From Cyathus striatus (Eukaryota; Basidiomycota; Agaricomycetes; Agaricales; Nidulariaceae), in assembly GCA_025738555.1 (NCBI GenBank), contig JAOVFP010000002.1, positions 3,100,001 to 3,164,000 of the forward strand: a stretch of DNA of 64,000 nt. The letters are read 5' to 3'. Position numbers and translations under genes: made by a program. The notes under the pieces were generated by a model that was not told where the DNA came from, did no database searches, and saw nothing but the letters and a program-made list of their open reading frames with translations. The number at the start of each line of letters is the position of its first letter. Position 1 is the stretch's first letter. Shown in pieces: positions 46,201 through 57,582 of this stretch.

Positions 46201-48980
46201 GGGTTACAGACACGCGGCCACGATCCCCCCCTATATCGGTTCTTTCTCCTCCCCACTCTCTCTCGGAAGGAACGCGGTCGAAGACCCAAGACACGATTTC
46301 CACGCAGTACACGGCGGATAGAAGGTCCATTTTGACTTCCCCGCATTCCATCGCAGACGTAGAACACCGTGCGCAGCCATTTTTATTATCAGATAGGGCT
46401 TCAGTTTTGACTTCGCCACATTCTCCAACCTCATCTGAGCGTCGTCTTCCAATTGGTAGTAGCGTTGGGGATCGCAATTCTTTGCTCACTTCTCCTCATT
46501 CTCCAGTTGACGACGAGCCCAGGTCGCAGGCATTATCCCCCCCCAGTACTTCCACGACTTCTCCGGATATGTTAGGCCAGACAGCGCCTTTTTCCAGGGC
46601 GCCTCCTGTTGAAAACCACAATGACTTCTTGAATGAAGCTGGTGCCTTGTATTTCATGCAACAATCAGCGCCCGTCAAGAATGCGCACGTTTATCCGACA
46701 CCAAACATCTCACAGTCCACGGATGAAGACAGCGATTCTTCTGATAATTACGGTTCCAAGCAGAACATCTCGGAAATTGACAGTCGTTCGCTTCCCCCCC
46801 GCCGCAGCACACCCATGGCCTTTGTCGATCGTTCATCCCAATCTTCCAACCCGCAGCAGCCCATCACCCAAGCCAAGCCGGCCGATCGGATTAGTTCATC
46901 GCCGAACTCGCGTCACGGCCTGGGACGTAAGCCGTCGGGTGCACGTGCACCGACCAGCCGAACATACAACAGCGGAGGTGGAAGTATTTCTTCTCACCAA
47001 CCACTCACTGAGGAGGAAGAAACGCAAAGCGACGACGACAGTATGGATTTGAAGCACGCGGATGCTCCCAAAGTGGGTCAAAATGGTTATGGAGGAGGGG
47101 TAGGTGAGAATCCTGATGCTGACGTGTTAGCGGCTCTGTCGTACTTGGACGTCAACGACGATCAAGATCCTTCTACCGATGCCGCTGCAGAACCTGTCGT
47201 GCCTAAAGTTGTGGCCTCGCCGTCTTCTCCAGTAAAATCGTCTTCAGGTTCATCGGAGACGCCCCAACAGTACAAGTCATCGTTTGCTCCATCGAAGCAG
47301 GCGGCCGAGCGGAAGGCCAAGGCTCAAGCGCAGCAGGCAGCACATCAAGCAGCAGTGCATAAACCTGGCAGGGCAAATGGGAATAGGAAGTCGAGGGTTG
47401 GTGGTGCTTGGAATGAGAGCAGTGAAGAGGAGGAGGAGGAAGAGGAGGAGGAAGAGGAGAATCTGATGGTGAACCACCCCTTACTCGTGGTCAAAATACC
47501 CCATCGTCGGGCCCTGGATCCTCTAATGCGTCAATGCGCCTTTCACAAACTCAAGGCGGAGAAGCTCAACCACATTCCCATCTTCGCCCACCTCGAAATT
47601 TACCCCAAATCCCTGGTGGTAGGCCGATGCGTAAGTTTTTTTTCTTTCTGTTCCCCTAAAACTTTTTTAATATGTGCAAACATCTTTTTAGCTGAGGACC
47701 AGGTCTCGTCTCGTCGCTTGGTTTCTGACCAATTCTCTGAATCTGGACGACGCACGTATTACGATGATGGACCTCAAATTAGACTGCAGACCGACGTGCC
47801 TAAACCTGGTGCAGCCCGACAGTCAATGTGGAGTCAAGTGCTGGAACCTGGACGTGCTCCTGGTGCCCTTCCACCAACGGCTGGTCAACAACCTTCGAAG
47901 CCCGACACATTCGTTCAGTTAGAGCCCTCTGAAACCATGACGAAAGCTTTCACACCTCAAGGTCTGTTGTCAGCTGGTCTCCATGACAAGGACGAACGCT
48001 CTGCCAAGAGACAAGAAGAACTTGCCAGGGAAACCGGAGCCTCTCTCATTAACGTTCCGAACAAGCCTCCTCCTCCACAAACCGGTCTTCTTGGTGCAAT
48101 TACCGCACATGAACGAGAACGTAAGCGTGATGGTGGTGTCGGTGCTGCGTTAACGGAGAGAGAGCGCGAGAAGCGAGTAGCCGAGGAACGTCAACGTCGT
48201 TTCGATGAGCAACAGAGGCAGCAGATGGAACAAATGCAGCAGACTGGGTCAATGTATGGTGCACCATACCCTGGCTTCAACCCCATGATGGCCAACATGA
48301 TGATGGGGATGAATCCCATGATGATGAACCCTATGATGACGGGAGGTGGGATGACCCCGATGATGACTGGAGGAGGGATGAATCCTATGCTGACTGGCGG
48401 AGGCATGGCCCCGATGATGACTGGGCAGATGGGCTTTGGGGGTATGGGAGGTGGTATGGGTGGAGGTATGAATGGTGGTATGGGTGGTATGGGGTTCAAT
48501 CCTCATATGTTCGCTGCCCAACAAGCAGCGCAGGCTTATCAACAAGCCATGATGGCATTCTCTGTCGCCGGTTCCCAAGCTGGCGGGGATGCAACAGGAG
48601 CTGGTGCATCCCCTGCAGGCGGCATGAACGGCTTCGATCCTAGGATGTCAATGATGGGAATGCCTATGATGGGTAGCCCGCAAATGGGAGGTCAGATGCC
48701 GCTCGGAATGCAAATGACCGGGATGTCTCAGTTTGACCCAAGGTTTGGAGGAGGTACCCCCGGTATGAACACGCCTGGAATGGGTGGAATGGGTGGACCG
48801 GCGGCGACAGGAACCCCTACGGGGTCAAGTCTGCTTCCAAATCTTGGTGGGAATGGACAGAATCAGCTGTCTTCCTCGCGAACTAGCTCTCCGGCAGCAC
48901 GGGGCTCTCCACTGGCTCGTGCTGTAGATACGCCACCCGAAGGCGGACGTCGTTCTCGCCCGGAAAGCCCAAAACAATAA
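43300..48980 (+). CDS. PH-domain protein, CAF120/SKG3-like
   Basis: A very large protein of about 1,700 residues. The N-terminus is Gln/His/Pro-rich and disordered, with the simple repeats (CACCAA)n and (CCAAAT)n. A first PH-like region follows (VVQLTVAHAHKVYFSGPLIR, GWNDVWAQLGGTTLSIWDM, TNILALNTAGSNLLLFSCPS, WASALRLSAWEKSRLEEIY), then a second (GRMEGWVRVRIAGQTDWKHV, VYPERPELISRSTLIKVEGS, FELYGRPETWTWDPRNPISL). This tandem layout is that of yeast Caf120 and Skg3, linked to the CCR4-NOT complex and the cell cortex. The rest is Ser/Pro-rich with LTSPHS repeats, a Glu run (47424-47460), ARQSMWSQVLEPGRAPG and a Met/Gly-rich tail (about 48280-48500). One base is missing just after the Glu run (about 47461): the correct frame continues SDGEPPLTRGQNTPSSGPGS to the intron at 47632. 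Confidence 0.72.
43931..43961 (+). repeat. (CCAAAT)n hexanucleotide repeat coding Pro-Asn
   Basis: About five units, read in frame as alternating Asn and Pro within the N-terminal part of the CAF120-like protein. A second repeat, (CACCAA)n, lies at about 43426-43452 and codes His/Gln. Such repeats are length-variable and slippage-prone. Confidence 0.75.
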
Positions 48981-49375
48981 ATGCTCGGACAGATTGCACA
49001 CGTCTTTTACGAAAAAGATGACGACCCTCACTGAACACTCGTTTCTTGAAATTTATTCTAGATTTACTATTTCTTTTTTGCGCTTTCAGCTATGCATACG
49101 TCGCTCGTTCTACAATTATCTCACTGTTCTGCATCTGTTATCTGGTCTGACACATTCATTATATAGGCGATGGCTCTGATTTAATATAATATTTGGATAT
49201 TGGAAGTAATAGACGTGGTAGATAGGAAATTGAGAGATAGTGGAGAGTATTTCCTGATATGGATATGTCCCGATATGGAGCGTGTCATTCGGATTGGATG
49301 GGAGGCAGGTCGCTCTCTTGGGCCTTTATATATTATACCTCCCATCCACTGCAATCCTCTCCACGATTTCGCGCG
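48981..49375. promoter_or_regulatory. Intergenic region with a TATA-like box before PA2G4
   Basis: Contains the 3' end of the CAF120-like gene and the PA2G4 promoter. tttatatattata (49325-49337) lies about 40-50 nt upstream of ATG 49376 and is a plausible TATA box. No other gene is seen. Confidence 0.45.
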
Positions 49376-50903
49376 ATGTCAGACACTGATACTCCTGCCG
49401 CTGCCCCCGCCGCTGACAAGAAGGTCGTCTCCTCCCTCGAGACGGATCTCACAAAGTACAAGGTATCCCCCAATATCTCATCTAATCCGTCTCATCCCTG
49501 AAAACTTCCTTTAGGTCGCTGCAGACATCGTGCACCAGGCAACCAAGAAACTCATCGAACTCTGCGTCGAGGGTGCCAAAATCATCGACCTCTGCGTTGA
49601 GGGCGACAAACTCCTTGAGCAGGGCACCACTGCCGTGTACAACAAGCCTGTGAAGGGTATCAAAGTGAACAAGGGTACTTTTATTTTTTTGTCTTTTGTT
49701 TTTCTTCTGTTCAGCTCACCAAAAATCGCGTAGGCATCGCTTTCCCTACGTGTATTTCTGTGAACAACGCCGTCGCACATTTCTCCCCATTGGCGTAAGA
49801 TTAGCTTGGACATCCACTCGTCGTACGACCTAACATTTCTCTTATTCTGGCAGATCCGATCCTGAGGCATCAAAGGTCCTTGCCAAGGATGATGTTGTGA
49901 AGATTCAGCTCGGTGCTCACATCGATGGCTTTGCTTCGATCAGCGCGGAGACAATCGTTGTTGGCGCGAGCCCCGGCAGCCCCGTGACCGGTCGCCGCGC
50001 TGACGTCGTCAAGGCTGCTTGGCACGCCGCCGAAGTTGCGATGAGGACCGTGAAAGTTGGAAACAAAAACTGGGCCGTGACTGAAGCCGTTTCCCGTGTT
50101 GGGCAAACATGGGACTGCAAGCCTGTTGAAGGTATGGATGGAGCCGCGTTTTTCTTGAGCTCGTTATATTAAATATCTCTTATCAGGTATGCTCTCTTGC
50201 CAACAGACACAAGGTGTTATCGATGGCAAGAAGAAAGTTATCTTGAATCCCAATGAGACTCAGAAACGCGACTTCGAGGCAGCTACATTTGCTGAGGGAG
50301 AGGTCTACGGTATCGATATCCTCATTTCTTCTGGTGAGGACGGCAAGGTTGGTTATCAGTGTTTATTACGTTTGCATTTTATTTCATTTCCTGCATAGGC
50401 TCGCCTTGAGGAGTCGCGGACGACCATCTACCAGCGTGATCCCATTGTCACCTACCAACTTAAAATGAAAAATTCCCGTGCCGTCTTCTCTGATGTTCAG
50501 AAAAAAGCCGGATCCTTCCCTTTCAACGTTCGTATTCTCGAAGATGAGAAGCGTGCCCGCATGGGTCTTCAGGAGGCAGTCCAGCACAGCTTGGTTAAGC
50601 CCTACGAAGTTATGTAAGTCTGTTATCCATACTGCATTCCTTTTGTGAAATCATAACAAAAATTAAAGATATACTCCCGCAAATACCTTTGTTGCCGGTT
50701 TCCATTTCACTATTGCTCTCCTTCCCGGTGGTCCATCGTTGATCACACACCCTCCCGTATGGTATAAACCTGATGTAGTGAAGACGGAGAAGGAGCTCGA
50801 GGACGAGGAACTGAAGTCGCTACTGGCGAGGAATCTCCGTGAGAACAAGAAGAAGAAGAAGAAGACTGAGGGTGCTAAAGAGGACGGTGCTGCCAAGGAG
50901 TGA
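49376..50903 (+). CDS. PA2G4/EBP1-type protein (methionine aminopeptidase fold)
   Basis: Homolog of human PA2G4/EBP1 and fission yeast Cdb4: a ribosome-associated protein with the methionine aminopeptidase (pita-bread) fold but without metal-binding catalytic residues. The start is MSDTDTPAAAPAADKKVVSS. It continues DIVHQATKKLIELCVEGAKI, GIAFPTCISVNNAVAHFSPL, DDVVKIQLGAHIDGFASISA, WHAAEVAMRTVKVGNKNWAV, AEGEVYGIDILISSGEDGKA, TTIYQRDPIVTYQLKMKNSR, PFNVRILEDEKRARMGLQEA and FVAGFHFTIALLPGGPSLIT. The C-terminus is Lys-rich (NKKKKKKTEG), typical of the nucleolar and RNA-binding tail. All introns join in frame: (49463, 49515), (49674, 49734), (49797, 49855), (50132, 50187), (50348, 50399) and (50614, 50669), approximate limits. 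No break is found. It converges on PCC1. Confidence 0.93.
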
Positions 50904-51045
50904 ACGTGAAGTCCTGTGAAGTAAAAAGTCTACTTATACGCACATATTTACTGTTCCGTATATAAAAATAACAACGACCAAAGAACAATTGCTGAATTGA
51001 ATATAGTTTGTACAAGTGAGCGTATTTCGCGTATCAAAAACAACA

Positions 51046-51426
51046 CTATGAAGGCCGCTTTTCTGCTTCTTCACCAAATTGCTCGAGAGTACGAACCACT
51101 AAATCCACATTCTCGAGGAACGCGTTCACAGTCAGCCGGGCCAGTCTAACCGTCAGTGTTTCGAATGTTCTGGCTTTTCATTACGATTGGAATGCTAGTA
51201 GGATGACGGCACGGAACATACGCGACAAGCTTATCTCCCTCGACAGATATTGTCCTCTTGACTGCCTGTGGCTGCAGTTCCAGATCGACTTCGATGGCCT
51301 GTTTCGCTATTGAGGCATGGTTGCTTGATGCGAAGGGGACTTGTACAGTGCTATGGACGGCTCAGTGAAGAGGTTGATATGAAGGGTTAAGTTGGCGTAC
51401 ACGGTGTGCCAATCGTTGTCGGACAT
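51046..51426 (-). CDS. PCC1: KEOPS complex subunit Pcc1 (CTAG/LAGE family)
   Basis: Short minus-strand gene in three exons of about 88 residues, easy to miss. Pcc1 is the dimerising subunit of the KEOPS/EKC complex that makes t6A in tRNAs. The first exon is MSDNDWHTV with donor gtacgc. The second reads TVQVPFASSNHASIAKQAIE and VDLELQPQAVKRTISVEGDK. After an intron ending ggttag, the third reads LARLTVNAFLENVDLVVRTL and EQFGEEAEKRPS, with stop at 51046-51048. The pattern of two beta strands, the conserved RxxxVxxxxL and a long final helix fits the family. The frame is intact. It converges on PA2G4 with about 140 nt between the stops. Confidence 0.87.
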
Positions 51427-51813
51427 GGTGATCGAGAAAGATCGATGCGTTCACTTCCAGTTTATAATAAGCATCCGTGTACGTAATGCCCAGTGACGAC
51501 ACATCATAATAGCGAGCGAGAAAAATGGTATATCCATAAAAACAAATAACAATATAAAATTTAAAGACACTATGCCACTGACACTAGGGAGGGAACCAGC
51601 GCACAACGCGGACCAGACCCACATAGGGTATCCCCCACCGCTACATTCTTCTGGCTCTATCGAACCTTAAAGACATCAAGTAATCGTCGTTAAATCTACA
51701 CACATAAACGATCCAGCGTTCGCAATGCGACGAGAAGTTGAGGTACAACACCGGCAAGTTAATTCAACATGTGGGTTCCGGACGACGTGAAAGAAATAGG
51801 GGTATCATGCAGT
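51427..51813. other. Intergenic region, PCC1 promoter and GPI-protein 3' side
   Basis: No gene is recognised. The sequence is A/T-rich around 51530-51580. Confidence 0.5.
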
Positions 51814-52642
51814 TTAAATGCAAAGGGCAATGCCGGCAGCAATTGCACTGAGAGCCATGACAGGGGTGCTGAGTTGACGGAGAGCAACACCGCTGTTGGA
51901 AAGGGGGTTGGTTCCGGCGTTTGCGGCACCGACGGGGGCTACAGATCCTGAGGCCGTAGCTGCTGAACTAGAGGTGGAAGCGGGAGCAACAACCAGACTG
52001 CAGAAGGTGTATATCAGATTGTCGTGTCGCTAAGGGGAAATGTATCTCAACACGTACGTGGTTCCACTCAGGACAGTGGCAGAGCCTGAGATAGCGGAAG
52101 AGCTGGTAGAGTTGGACCTGAACTCTGGCGCAAGGCAGGATTCGTCGTCACTGGCGGCAATGGTGATCTAACGAAATGAAATATTAGATACTCCCTGGAA
52201 ATGCATCCAAAATGGACATACATTGCCACTCCAGGCTTCATCACCATTGGCGTCTTCCAAAGAGAGCTGAACTAGTGTTCCAGCGGGGAGGTTGGGGGTC
52301 CAACTAATGGAGGACTTGTTGAAGTCACCAACATCCACACTTGAAAATGCGGCGTCACAACGCGACTCGAACATTAAAAAGTACGTGGACCTACAGAGCA
52401 TCACCGCAAGGGTCTTCGGGGGAGACAACGATAAGGTTGTAGGGGGCGGTGGTCTTCTCCCATGATATATTCGCCGACTTGCACTGCGGATAAAATAACG
52501 AACGTCAACTGGCGAGCCTCGGAATGCGAAGGAACGCAAAACGTACCTGGACCAAGTCGGGAGTTGAGATTGAGAACTCGGCAAAGACGCCTTGGATGGC
52601 GGGGGCAACAAAGAGAGCGACTGTAAGGAGCGTGGAGAACAT
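51814..52642 (-). CDS. Secreted GPI-anchored Ser/Thr-rich protein (Kre9/Knh1-like domain)
   Basis: Five exons on the minus strand. A signal peptide starts the protein (MFSTLLTVALFVAPAIQGVFA). An Ig-like domain of the Kre9/Knh1 type follows: FSISTPDLVQCKSANISWEK, APYNLIVVSPEDPCGDALVD, SSISWTPNLPAGTLVQLSLE and DANGDEAWSGNITIAASDDE with Cys residues. A Ser/Thr/Ala-rich stalk leads to a C-terminal hydrophobic tail (TPVMALSAIAAGIALCI) suitable for GPI anchoring. Proteins of this type sit in the fungal cell wall or on the membrane and are linked to beta-1,6-glucan assembly only by weak homology. All splice joins keep the frame. Start at 52642, stop at 51814-51816. Confidence 0.82.
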
Positions 52643-53099
52643 CTTTTACAAGATAGATGGGATGAACCGCGGTGTTTATAAAGAATGGAGGGGGAGACAC
52701 GCGGAGGAGGGGAGGCGAGACTTGAAAGAGAGTTGGAAACGAGACGACGACGGGGAATTTGTTGGAAATGTTTTGTTATATTCTGTTTGCATTTTGTTCA
52801 TATCATTATCCAGGAGACACAATGCTCTAAGCAAATACGCCAAAATACCTCACATGAAACAGTTCCCGCCGGTCCATTGTTCCCGTCATTTGTCTCCGTT
52901 TGCCTAACATCCGCTATCCATTATCCTCAAGTGCTAAACCCATCTCTACACTAAGTACAATAAACAATGCTTCTCGGATTCTACAGCTTCGCCTCCACTT
53001 TGCCTTTGAACGACGCGAGTCTTGTTCTTTTCGTTATCCTGAATGTTACAGTCGTCATGGTCACCATCTAACTGCCAAGATAATGCCCGGCTTGGGGAC
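52643..53099. other. Intergenic region, GPI-protein promoter and citrate synthase 3' side
   Basis: No gene is recognised. The first 60 nt upstream of the GPI-protein start are the likely core promoter. Confidence 0.5.
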
Positions 53100-55592
53100 T
53101 TACCCAGAATGCGCGATGGGCGAGGGAGTTTTCTTGGGCCCCTCGACAGCGATTCTCTCGTCGCTGGGTACGTAGTCCCGCTTACCTGCGCCGACATAAA
53201 TCTACAGAGATCGTCAGCCTTCTGACAAAAACGACATATTAAACCCCAGCACGTGCACCCCATGCTTACCTGGCGTGGCCTCCAGATCTTCACACCTCCC
53301 TCTTGTAACATCATCTAATTATACACCGTGAAAGATTAACGTGATTCATGAAACCGGAATGGACATGACAGCACCTGTCGCCAATGCGCTAGCCAGCCAA
53401 CAACACGCGGAACAGCAAATAGCACGGGGAAGAAATCAAGAGGGAACCCTGAAAGTTGTTCCAATCCGTGAGATCATCGCGAATTTCAGCGGTGGTTTTT
53501 AAGCCTCGACTCTCTTACCCATTGCACGGTAGATGAGACCACTGTACAACCCGATCAGCATTGCGCATTATTTTATTAGATATATCCAGGAATAAGTTAC
53601 CTCCTGTATAGGGCTACATATAAGTGCAATGTTCAGGTATATTTAGAAATCATAGCACGCACCAGAAGTCGACGTTTGGCGCCAATTTTCTTGAAATGAA
53701 GTAGCTATCTTTCATAGCAGCTTCATGAAGAGCCATCGCTGTTTCCAGCAGTTCATCTTTACCGGTACTATATCACTGCGGTCAGATTGCGGCTACTGCG
53801 ACAGAACCGCGGTGACATACACCTTGAACACCTCGTCTGCTGTTTTCCTCACGATGAACGACCGAGGATCAGACTGCGCAGTGGTAAATGTCTCATTTAC
53901 GGAAAGGAATGTTTGGAAACATACTGTCTTATAAACACGGTGTCCGAATCCAGACAGAACCTTCTCCCTGCGTTTTACAGCTTCCAAGAAGGCAGGAACA
54001 TTTTCGGGCCTTCGTGCAAACCATCAGCTTTCTGTTTCATGAGAATGGTCGATCCGCTTACTTCCCTATTGATATGAGCATGCGAATAACAGCTTCATTC
54101 GCACCTCCTGTCATGACTTCAGATTATGAACAGAACAGCTTTTTCTGCGGAAAATACTTGCCGTGTAGCGGTCCGCTATTCGTAAGAATACCTCAGTGAC
54201 AGGACGCTAGGGGATTAAGATACTCACTATAATGATGCGCATCCGGCACTGTTGGAATGGTTAGCATTTTACTCCTACGTTGTCAAACCAATGGCAACGT
54301 ACGCAATAGCCGAATATGGATCCACCAAAGAGCTTCCGGTCTGAAGTACGGTTGTGCAAGACGCGTTTAACTCGTGATCGGAATGGAGAAGGAAGAGGAC
54401 ATCCAGAGCCTTCTCGAGTATGGGATTCGGCTTGTAATTTTCTTGTCCAAGATAGTCCATTTGGTACAAAAACCTGAAACATTGCCTGTGAAATGTGAAG
54501 AAGGTTTAGTACAGTCATTGCTCACGATCCAGTGTAGCTTAGCCCAGTTGGAGGAATAACAAACTCGCGGCCTTGGCGGACCCGGTAGGCCATACTATTT
54601 TTGGAGATGATGTATGTCAGGCGAATGAATGTCGTGTAGGCGAAGTCGAACGTACGCTGCAAGCGTAGTCGCTTTACCTATTAGCCTGTATATTTGCTTA
54701 TCCATGACCTCGAGTGATTCACTGGTTCCTTTAGTAAATAGGGTCTGACCTATCACATAGCATTTCTTTAGAGGCATTCAGGCATTCACACGCGTGTACT
54801 TTCTTATAACTTACCTTGAAGCGACGGATTGGCTTCAGCATAGTATGATCCAAGGTATGAAAAAGCACTCGTTAAGATGGCCATAGGATGTGCATCGTAC
54901 CTGTATGCAATCAGTGATTTGTAGCTCGACACAGCGCACGTAGTTCTTACCGGAATGAACGGAAGAATTGTTCTGCATCGGAGTGCACGATTCCGTGATG
55001 GAGCACTTCTGTTTCGAAGACTTTGAATTGCTGCTTGGTCGGAAGAGAACCATAAATAAGAAGATATGCTAAAAACCACTTCTAAACACATGTTCATCCA
55101 AGTGTATTATGGTTGCATACCAGATTCAAGGTGAGATGAATGAAGTGCGAGTTGTTCGATAGGGTATCCTCTGAGCGCACAAGGTCAACGGAATGGAAAA
55201 CAGGACAACGATAATCTGCACCTGTAACGAAGAACTTCATGTAGATAAGCATCTGAGTAGGGAGACGAAATATCGAAGTGCACCTCCTGCATCGCCGTCA
55301 ATATAGGTAATCTCGCTCCTCATCACAGCGGTATTCAAGAAGCCCTTGTCGGCAACGCGCAATCCCTTGTCAGTCTCGTTTTCCTCCCTTTCTCCGTAAT
55401 TGAATGGGGCCTTCATGGCCTTGAAGGCGGTTGCAGATATATTGTTGTCCACGATCCTATAACACCGAGGAAGTCAATCTCACTATTCAACGTCGATGGA
55501 GAACATTGAGATGCTCACGGAACGGTGTACACCTTTCCTGTTCGATTGTCGGTAACACTGAGGCTGTTGTTGGTCTCTGTAGGCTTGCCCAT
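53100..55592 (-). CDS. Citrate synthase
   Basis: Minus-strand gene with about 18 exons. It condenses acetyl-CoA and oxaloacetate to citrate. It starts [20 protein letters not shown] and reads [95 protein letters not shown] (active-site His), [40 protein letters not shown] (active-site His), [28 protein letters not shown] and [15 protein letters not shown]. It ends SPIAHSG. No mitochondrial presequence is visible, so a cytosolic or peroxisomal form is possible, though there is no obvious peroxisomal signal either. One GC-AG intron (gcaagt) splits LHG-GAN. A 3-nt microexon is needed (53601-53603). The part at 55130-55235 cannot be read in one frame and probably carries two small indels. Confidence 0.9.
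53601..53603 (-). other. 3-nt microexon (GAG) in citrate synthase
   Basis: The exon before ends TTC-TG at 53663 and the exon after starts T-GGT-CTC at 53541. Between them, GAG (53603-53601, minus strand) is flanked by a good acceptor (ctatacag) and donor (gtaact), giving two introns of 59 nt each. With it the protein reads [14 protein letters not shown]; without it, NVDFCGLIY, which deletes a residue from a motif conserved even in bacterial enzymes (NVDFxSG). Confidence 0.8.
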
Positions 55593-57582
55593 TATTGACG
55601 AGATGCAGGCGAAGTTGGGAATGGTTCGAGTAGAAAAGGACTGTTAATAGTGGGTACATATTTGTATTGCTCTGCGTCCGCTTTAAGCTGGTTCATGACG
55701 AGTGCTTGATGCGGGGTAAGCCGACGATCACGAACAGCCAGCCAGCTGCGAATCACATGCCATATGTCCCCAAAGAACTGTCGACTGTTTTTCTGCCATG
55801 TCCCTGCTGTGTCCCGGTTGAAACCCTTACCGGGATGGATGCTATTTCTATACATAAATACTACCAATAGTACGCCCCACAAAATCCAAGCAAAATCCTT
55901 CTCCAGCCCGCTGCAAAAATGCAACAACTAAAGTACTGAACGTTGAACATGAAGGACAGAAACTCGATATAAGTGTCTTACTAACTGAGTAATCACAGAA
56001 TATAACTAAAACTTACCAAAAGCATGGAGTTACTGTGAAGTGGGTACAGTACTAGTAAAGTACCAAGTAGAAGTAGTATGAGCCTGTGTGTGTGTGATGT
56101 ACTAATGATGTCAGACGGCAGCGAAGTGTGAGTCCTGCGAGACCTCGGGATGCGCGACCAGAGGCCGACTCCAGGAGGGAGCACGCAGCCAACTTATCCA
56201 CTGCCCCCACTGCCCCTCCGACCCACCTCGCGTTTAAGCATCGAACCTAACAGCCAAGTTGCTAACCAAATTTTCCATCACCTTCCATATACGTTGAAAC
56301 ACTCTTTTCACTCTGACCTAACTTTGACCTAAAGACCTTCTGGACACCTAAGTATGTATACAGTGTACATACTTGCTTTTAATCAATAATTATAAGATTA
56401 GCGCTTGATAGCGCTCAGCCTTAAGTAGTACATACATACTCTCGGTGCGTTGATAGCGGAAAGCAGGACCCCAGCATGTGTTCTAAAAATAAACCTCCAT
56501 CAGAATAACTTGACTATAGTTTGACTATGATCATACGACGATGCGCGCACTTGTCCAATCATCTATAAGTGTGTGACGTTGCAGGTCGGATATGACCCGC
56601 CAATGAGCCGCCAGAGATAAGTGATGAACTGAAGCAATGAAAGTGGAGAGATTTTCAGAAAAGGATATGTTCGAGAACGGGACGACGTATACATTGAAAT
56701 TAGATTGAATTGTTACTGTAAGTACTTCTGAACAACGTTCGGCGGAATGAATAGGAGAGTGGCTCCGAGCCCGATCCAGAATCTCCGGCATGGTTAAACC
56801 AACGTGCAAGGCTAGTCAACAGGGGGATGATCAAACGCACGATTGTCAGTAATGGAGAAGATTCGAAGACCACGGACGAGAGGTGATAACTTTGTACCTT
56901 AGCCAAACCCCAGCAGATATCACTTCAACAACGAAGATGATCACATATGGTAGGGAATGTTATAGGATGTACTTAACCACATGAACATACTACTGAGAGG
57001 ACGTCGGTGAGGAGCCATCCCGTACAGAGTAATTAGATGGAGTTTAATATTATAAAACAGTCATCGGAGTAATACTGTTATATTCATTTGAAGCATGAAC
57101 TAGATGCTGGAGGCCTTGGAAAGGCTTGGAGTGACAACGCAAAGAGTGTTGTGTATGGCCATCCATCATGTTATTGATACAACCATGTGGTTGCCAGTGG
57201 AGGTGCCTTGGGATGTGAAATAGGTGAGGCGAATGAAAAGCTGAAAACGAGGGATAAGAATAAAGCGATTGGGACGAACGTGCTCCAACCATAGGTGGAG
57301 AAAGAGTAATAACAGACTGTGGGCACTAGACCGAATGTTCAATGACAGACCTGAGACAGTGGCCCATGGGATCCGGCAGAATGAAGACCCCGAAACCCAC
57401 GGGAACAGACTGAATAAGGAAAGTATGACACCGGTTCTACGCCGACCATTGGACTTCCCACCCGCTCGTCAGTTACAACTCCATTCGCCAGCCTCTGATA
57501 AAATAAGAGCCGCAAATGTCTAGTATATGTCAATTGCTGCTTCTCCACAGTCCTTCCGCCTGTCTGCCTCCCATCCTTTGCC
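55593..57582. other. Intergenic region of 2 kb with no supported gene
   Basis: This lies between divergent citrate synthase and the MFS transporter. The largest open frames (minus strand, 55592-55927 and 56531-56906) have no family signature, no splice context and ordinary composition. Around 56390-56430 there is a palindromic stretch (gcgcttgatagcgc). Confidence 0.5.

Noticed and set aside
48191..48578. Pro/Ile/His-rich open frames on the minus strand
   Set aside because: They are the reverse complement of the Met/Gly-rich tail of the CAF120-like protein.
55592..55927. Open frame directly upstream of citrate synthase, possible N-terminal extension
   Set aside because: It is not in the citrate synthase frame with a splice route, and the MGKPTETN start matches the usual N-terminus.
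56531..56906. Open frames on the minus strand in the 2-kb gap
   Set aside because: No conserved motif, splice sites or start context; probably chance.
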